Positions 59,961 through 64,000 of a stretch of DNA of 64,000 nt are shown here, piece by piece (within the stretch, counting starts at the first letter, position 1; every line of letters starts with the position of its first letter). The position numbers were made by a program, and so were the translations under genes. Source of the DNA: Neobacillus niacini. Lineage in GTDB: Bacteria; Bacillota; Bacilli; Bacillales; Cytobacillaceae. The notes below the pieces were generated by a model, which searched no databases, was not told the DNA's origin, and saw only the letters and a list, made by a program, of their open reading frames with translations. The stretch covers positions 300,770-364,769 of the forward strand of contig NZ_BAWM01000152.1 of the NCBI RefSeq assembly GCF_000759675.1, read 5' to 3'.

Positions 59961-61085
59961 TTGATAGAGTTTAAAAATATAGTAAAAAAATACCGAAATA
60001 AAACGATCATTAAGCCCTTCTCGATTGATATCGAAGCTGGCCAATTAGTTGTTTTTATTGGACCCAGCGGCTGTGGAAAAACTACATTACTAAAAATGAT
60101 CAATAAATTAATTCAGCCATCTGCAGGAAAGATTTTTGTGAATGGTAAAGATATTTCAAATATGGATGCTATCGAACTAAGAAGAAATATTGGCTATGTC
60201 ATTCAAAATACAGGTCTTTTCCCTCATATGTCGATTAGAGAGAATTTGGAATTAATCCCAAAACTTAAAGGCGAAGACCCAAATAAAATTTCTAAGAAAA
60301 CAGAGGAACTTCTCCATGTAGTTGGATTAAATCCTACGGAATACTTAGACCGTTTTCCAAAGGAATTAAGTGGTGGTCAACAACAAAGGGTTGGAGTAGC
60401 AAGAGCCTTTTCAACAGATTCAGATATTATTTTAATGGATGAGCCCTTCAGTGCCTTAGATCCTGTAACAAGAAACTCCCTTCAGGATGAACTCGTTCAA
60501 ATGCAAAAGGAGCTCAACAAAACCATCATTTTTGTCACCCATGATATGGATGAAGCGATAAAAATAGCCGATAAGATTTGTATATTAAAAGACGGCGATA
60601 TTCTCCAGTTTGATACCCCTGAAAATATTCTAAAAAACCCAGCCAATGAATTTGTCGAAGGATTCATAGGGAAGAGAAGAGTTTGGAATAACCCTGAATT
60701 ATTAATGGCTGAGGATATTATGATACCTAACCCTGTAAAGATTACTGCTAAGCGCACTGTATTACAGGCCATCGAGATAATGAAATTTAATAAGGTCGAC
60801 AGCTTAATGGTAACCGACAGAAATAATATTTTAATAGGATTAGTGACTTTAAAAGGTATTCAATTACTAAACCGAAATTCCGAAATTGAAAGTGTAATGG
60901 AAAAAAATGTACTAGCTGTTACCGAGGATAGTAATTTAATTTCTATTTTAGCGACGATGAATGAACATAAAATTGGCTACGTCCCTGTTATCAATCATAC
61001 GAAGCAATTAACTGGACTTATAACGAGAAGCAGTATTTTATCGGCTTTAAGCAGCCAACTTATTGATTTGGAGGTGACCTTTTAA
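59961..61085 (+). CDS. osmoprotectant-type ABC transporter ATPase with CBS domains
   Basis: 374 aa from TTG at 59961 (AAGGAGG with 7-nt spacing; an ATG at 59955 overlaps the RBS). ABC domain: Walker A FIGPSGCGKTT (~34-44), signature LSGGQQQRVGVARA (~136-149), Walker B IILMDEP. Then two CBS domains (~250-372). OpuBA/OpuCA/EgtUA layout; CBS domains sense ionic strength or nucleotides, c-di-AMP in OpuCA. Its stop overlaps the next start (TAATG), so it is coupled with the permease-binding protein gene. Confidence 0.9.
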   Translation: MIEFKNIVKKYRNKTIIKPFSIDIEAGQLVVFIGPSGCGKTTLLKMINKLIQPSAGKIFVNGKDISNMDAIELRRNIGYVIQNTGLFPHMSIRENLELIPKLKGEDPNKISKKTEELLHVVGLNPTEYLDRFPKELSGGQQQRVGVARAFSTDSDIILMDEPFSALDPVTRNSLQDELVQMQKELNKTIIFVTHDMDEAIKIADKICILKDGDILQFDTPENILKNPANEFVEGFIGKRRVWNNPELLMAEDIMIPNPVKITAKRTVLQAIEIMKFNKVDSLMVTDRNNILIGLVTLKGIQLLNRNSEIESVMEKNVLAVTEDSNLISILATMNEHKIGYVPVINHTKQLTGLITRSSILSALSSQLIDLEVTF

Positions 61086-62641
61086 TGGCTGATTTTTTTA
61101 AATATTTAAGCTCTAACTATGAACAAATTCTAAATTTACTAGGTCAACACATTTATTTAAGTGTTATTTCTGTATTAATCGCAGTTATTATTGGGATTCC
61201 ACTTGGCATTTTAATTTCAAGAGAACCAAAGTTATCAAAGCCAATAATCGGAACAACAAATGTCATTCAAGCTGTACCAAGTTTGGCACTACTTGGGTTT
61301 CTCATTCCATTCATTGGAATTGGCAGTGCTCCTGCCATCGTCATGGTTGTCTTGTATTCCCTTCTTCCAATCGTAAAGAACACGTATACAGGATTAACGA
61401 ATATCGATTCTGATATTCTGGAAGCCGCCAAAGGTATCGGCCTGACCAAGAGTCAAACTATGAAAAAGGTTCAGCTGCCACTTGCTTTTCCGATGATTAT
61501 GGCGGGGATCAGAATTTCTGCAGTAACGGCTGTCGGATTGATGACCATCGCAGCATTCGTGGGTGCAGGCGGCCTTGGTTATCTCGTTTTCTCTGGGGTT
61601 CAAACCGTTGATAACTACATGATTCTAGCCGGAGCAATCCCTGCATGTATACTTGCACTTCTTATTGACTTTATCGTTGGTAAACTCGAAACTTCATTTT
61701 CCTATACAAATAAGCAAAAATCAGCTTCAAAATCTAATAAAAAGGTAAAACGACTTGTCATTGGACTTGTTAGTGTTATAGTAGTGGCTGCAGGTGCTTT
61801 TACCTTTTATTCTAAGGCAATAGCAGAAGACAAAATTGTCATAGGATCAAAAAATTTCAGCGAACAGCTAATATTAGGGCATATGCTTGCTGATTTAGTA
61901 GAAAGTAAGACTGATATTGAAGTAGATAGAAAAATGAATCTCGGCGGCTCACAGGTAGCCTTTAGTGCCATAAAAAATGGGGATATTGATGTTTATGTAG
62001 AATACACAGGTACAGGACTTGTAAATATTCTCAATCAGAGCCCACAAAGTGACTCTGACAAGGTTTATGACCACGTAAAAAAAGAATTCCATGAGAAATT
62101 TGGTATCGAAATGTTAAAACCGCTTGGATTCAATAACACCTATGCTTTAGCCGTACGTCAAGATACGGCACAACAATATAATTTAGACACTATTTCTGAC
62201 CTTGCTAAAGTAAGCGATGGAATGATTATGGGTCCAACCATTGAATTTCCCAATCGAGAAGATGGATTAATTGGACTATCAAAAACCTACAATTTAAACT
62301 TTAAAGAGGTAAAAGCAGTAGACGGAGGTTTGCGCTATACAGCCCTTGATAATCATAAAAGTGATGTGATAGATGCATTTTCTACTGATGGATTAATCGA
62401 GGAATTTGGTTTAAAGGTATTAGAAGACGATAAAAACTTCTTCCCTCCCTATTATGCTGTGCCAATTGTCAAAGAAGAAACATTAAAGGAACATCCTGAA
62501 CTTGAAGAAGCACTTAATGCACTTGCAGGCAAACTAACAGACGATAAAATGCGTAAGCTCAATTACAAAGTTGACAGTCTGAAGGAATCACCAGCAAAAG
62601 TGGCAAAAGAGTTTTTACAAGAAGAAGGTTTAATAAAATAA
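61085..62641 (+). CDS. fused ABC permease / substrate-binding protein (OpuB/EgtU type)
   Basis: 518 aa. Permease part (~1-215; EAA-like GIGLTKSQTMKKVQLPLAFP, MTIAAFVGAGGLG) joins through a helix (~222-242) to an extracellular substrate-binding domain (~250-518: IVIGSKNFSEQLILGHML, YVEYTGTGLVNIL, DGGLRYTALDNHKSDVIDAF). The same fusion occurs in EgtU and BusAB, but the binding domain is of the OpuBC/OpuCC/EgtUC type. The ligand may be choline, carnitine, betaine or ergothioneine. Encoded opposite a BusR-like regulator. Confidence 0.9.
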   Translation: MADFFKYLSSNYEQILNLLGQHIYLSVISVLIAVIIGIPLGILISREPKLSKPIIGTTNVIQAVPSLALLGFLIPFIGIGSAPAIVMVVLYSLLPIVKNTYTGLTNIDSDILEAAKGIGLTKSQTMKKVQLPLAFPMIMAGIRISAVTAVGLMTIAAFVGAGGLGYLVFSGVQTVDNYMILAGAIPACILALLIDFIVGKLETSFSYTNKQKSASKSNKKVKRLVIGLVSVIVVAAGAFTFYSKAIAEDKIVIGSKNFSEQLILGHMLADLVESKTDIEVDRKMNLGGSQVAFSAIKNGDIDVYVEYTGTGLVNILNQSPQSDSDKVYDHVKKEFHEKFGIEMLKPLGFNNTYALAVRQDTAQQYNLDTISDLAKVSDGMIMGPTIEFPNREDGLIGLSKTYNLNFKEVKAVDGGLRYTALDNHKSDVIDAFSTDGLIEEFGLKVLEDDKNFFPPYYAVPIVKEETLKEHPELEEALNALAGKLTDDKMRKLNYKVDSLKESPAKVAKEFLQEEGLIK

Positions 62642-62643
62642 TG

Positions 62644-62669
62644 AAAGCCGGCGATGCCGGCTTTTTTTA
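62644..62669. terminator. bidirectional terminator
   Basis: AAAGCCGGC-GAT-GCCGGCTTTTTTT between the importer and the convergent GntR-type gene. Confidence 0.9.
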
Positions 62670-63284
62670 ATCTTCCAAAAAATGAACGACCCTTTCATAG
62701 GTTTCGTCATCACCTATAATAAGAAGTACATCCCCTTCAAGAATCAATGCATAAGGTCCTGGAGAGATAATCAATTCTCCCTTTCTCTTCATGCCTATCA
62801 CTGTTCCCCCAGTATTTTGCCAAAATTTCACTTCAGAAATCGTCTTACCGATATGTACACACCCAGGAAAAACCTCTACCTCTATGGGTGCTAATGGGTT
62901 GGTATGTCGAAGCTTTGTAGAATAATCCATAATTTTTCTGACAGTATCAAAAAGCTGCTCATCTAACTTGTCTCTCTCGGTAATAAGTGTATTAATTTCT
63001 TTTTCTAGGTCCTTTATACTCGCCAAATTCGAAAAGCGATGAATATATTTATAGGCATTCTCTCGCGAAGAAATAACTATCCCACTACCCTTTGTTGATT
63101 TAACAATCTCCACGTCTTCTAATATCTTTATCGCTCTTCTAACTGTCTCTGGTGAAACTTTATACTCACTTGCCAATGTGGATCTCCCGTGAATCTTTTC
63201 ACCTACTTTGAATTTACCATCGTAAATTCGATTCGCTAAATCAATTGCAATCCGTTCATAAGTTGGTATTTGTGCCCTTTGCAT
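62667..63284 (-). CDS. BusR-like GntR regulator with RCK_C (TrkA-C) domain
   Basis: 205 aa from ATG at 63284, 4 nt after GGAGG; an upstream ATG has no RBS. N-terminal GntR winged helix (~8-75, IYDGKFKVGEKIHGRSTLAS, SPETVRRAIKILED), coiled-coil linker (~85-120), C-terminal RCK_C domain (~130-205, VFPGCVHIGKTISEVKFWQN, GDVLLIIGD). This is the architecture and length of BusR, the c-di-AMP receptor that represses glycine-betaine uptake in lactic acid bacteria. Here it faces an OpuB/EgtU-type importer. Confidence 0.83.
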   Translation of the reverse strand: MQRAQIPTYERIAIDLANRIYDGKFKVGEKIHGRSTLASEYKVSPETVRRAIKILEDVEIVKSTKGSGIVISSRENAYKYIHRFSNLASIKDLEKEINTLITERDKLDEQLFDTVRKIMDYSTKLRHTNPLAPIEVEVFPGCVHIGKTISEVKFWQNTGGTVIGMKRKGELIISPGPYALILEGDVLLIIGDDETYERVVHFLED

Positions 63285-63373
63285 ATATTCCTCCACTGAA
63301 ACTAATTCCATTTAACTATTTACTTTTACTATATACTAAATTTATTAGGGATGCGATATTGAGGTAAACAAAG

Positions 63374-63404
63374 AAAAAGTCTCCAGTTTCCTGAGACTTT
63401 TCCT
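63374..63404 (-). terminator. intrinsic terminator after nucleotidyltransferase
   Basis: AAAAAGTCTC...GAGACTTTT stem on the minus strand, about 12 nt after the stop of the MobA-like gene, with a T-run. Confidence 0.75.
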
Positions 63405-63415
63405 TTAAAGATAAT

Positions 63416-64000
63416 CTACAAATAGTTGTACTGTTTAATTATTTGATAATCTTCCGGTGTATCAATATCCATCCCCCAAATGGATTCAGCAAATGAAAGA
63501 ATCGTTGTTTCACTTTTATATTTCTTTATGATTTCTTTACCACCTTGATCACCCTCTATTGTTAAAAATTCATTATATAAACTTTTATCAATTAATATGG
63601 GGTGTCCAAATTCCCCTTGATACTGAGGTCTTACTATTCGAGCACCTTTATGAAACTGTTCTATCATTGATTGAATGACCATATCAGGGACGAATGGCTG
63701 GTCTGCTAAAAAAATAAAGGTCGCATCACTACGCTCTTTCACCTTTTCTATCCCTAATTTTAATGACCAAGACATGCCCTGTTCATAATTCGGGTTATCA
63801 ATAAAATCTACATTTAGTAAATCAGCCGCTTCCATTTTGAATGCCTGCATATGCTGGCCGCCTATTAAACAAATCGGATTCAGGTGGTTTCTAATAGCTT
63901 GCTCAAGAGGGTAACGAAAAAGAGATTTTCCTTTTAATGACAATAAAAGTTTTGGCTGTCCCATTCGTTTGGACATTCCAGCTGCAAGGATAATGGCCCC
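63416..64000 (-). CDS. MobA/MocA-like nucleotidyltransferase, 5' end cut by window
   Basis: Partial: the frame stays open to the right edge, where AIILAAGMSKRMGQPKLLL (the G-x-x-x-R-M/F-x-x-x-K nucleotide-binding motif) begins, so only a few N-terminal residues are missing. LADQPFVPD (~85) and GHPILIDKSLYNEF (~122) fit the NTP_transf_3 family of molybdopterin cytidylyl/guanylyltransferases (MocA, PucB). Probably hands CTP to molybdenum cofactor for a xanthine-dehydrogenase-type enzyme; neighbours to confirm lie outside. Confidence 0.87.
   Translation of the reverse strand, partial: GAIILAAGMSKRMGQPKLLLSLKGKSLFRYPLEQAIRNHLNPICLIGGQHMQAFKMEAADLLNVDFIDNPNYEQGMSWSLKLGIEKVKERSDATFIFLADQPFVPDMVIQSMIEQFHKGARIVRPQYQGEFGHPILIDKSLYNEFLTIEGDQGGKEIIKKYKSETTILSFAESIWGMDIDTPEDYQIIKQYNYL

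Overview
The window looks like chromosome from an endospore-forming member of the Bacillaceae (Bacillus/Neobacillus-like). It has low GC, strong AGGAGG-type ribosome binding sites, frequent TTG/GTG starts and many tail-to-tail hairpin terminators. Spore genes are scattered through it: csgA, racA, a Spo0M-like gene, a broken cwlJ, DUF1657/DUF421 genes and a sporulenol/hopene cyclase. There is no prophage, no intact insertion sequence and no CRISPR array. It reads as core or near-core chromosome with several small decayed genes and short non-coding repeats.

Left part (1-17 kb): a tRNA-Leu; a methyltransferase and exoA; a divergent MerR regulator / drug efflux pair with a MerR-type 19-bp-spacer promoter; a polysaccharide deacetylase-like protein; ppiB; a probable small RNA; a DUF2515 gene overlapping a small membrane-protein gene; a squalene-hopene/sporulenol cyclase; mug; a short YitT protein; an NhaC-type antiporter; a cwlJ pseudogene; an aldo/keto reductase; an ABC-F protein; and a MITE-like element.

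Middle (16.5-33.8 kb): an envelope-stress block (HtrA-type protease, PrsA-like foldase, two-component system) whose two promoter regions share a 12-mer. Next is a fatty-acid/acyl-CoA catabolic cluster: acyl-CoA dehydrogenase, SDR, acyl-CoA ligase, TetR regulator, phosphotransferase, a remnant enoyl-CoA hydratase and a quinone reductase. Two near-identical 20-bp operator candidates link the two ends of that cluster. Then come VanW, pssA, csgA, an SPFH protein with a ribbon-helix-helix partner, and a full-length YitT.

Right part (33.8-64 kb): a decayed intergenic stretch; a DUF1657-DUF1657-DUF421 sporulation-type operon; cold-shock protein; asnS with a short leader carrying a terminator-like hairpin; helD beside a probable small RNA; two gene remnants; a secreted immune-inhibitor-A metalloprotease; an L,D-transpeptidase; a class V aminotransferase; a c-di-AMP (ydaO/yuaA-type) riboswitch in front of a Spo0M-like gene; deacetylase, HAD, a MerR/DUF3967 gene next to racA, acyltransferase, FMN oxidoreductase, nitroreductase and M50-like genes; an OpuB/EgtU-type ABC importer facing a BusR-like GntR-RCK_C regulator; and a MobA-like nucleotidyltransferase cut by the window edge.

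The most interesting signals are: (i) two c-di-AMP-linked elements 11 kb apart, a riboswitch before a Spo0M-like gene and a BusR-like regulator beside an osmolyte-type importer; (ii) three degenerate tandem arrays with a 20-21-nt period, each just after a stop codon; (iii) two unannotated small-RNA candidates; (iv) a cluster of pseudogenes including the spore germination hydrolase cwlJ. All calls are from reading the sequence; no database search was run.
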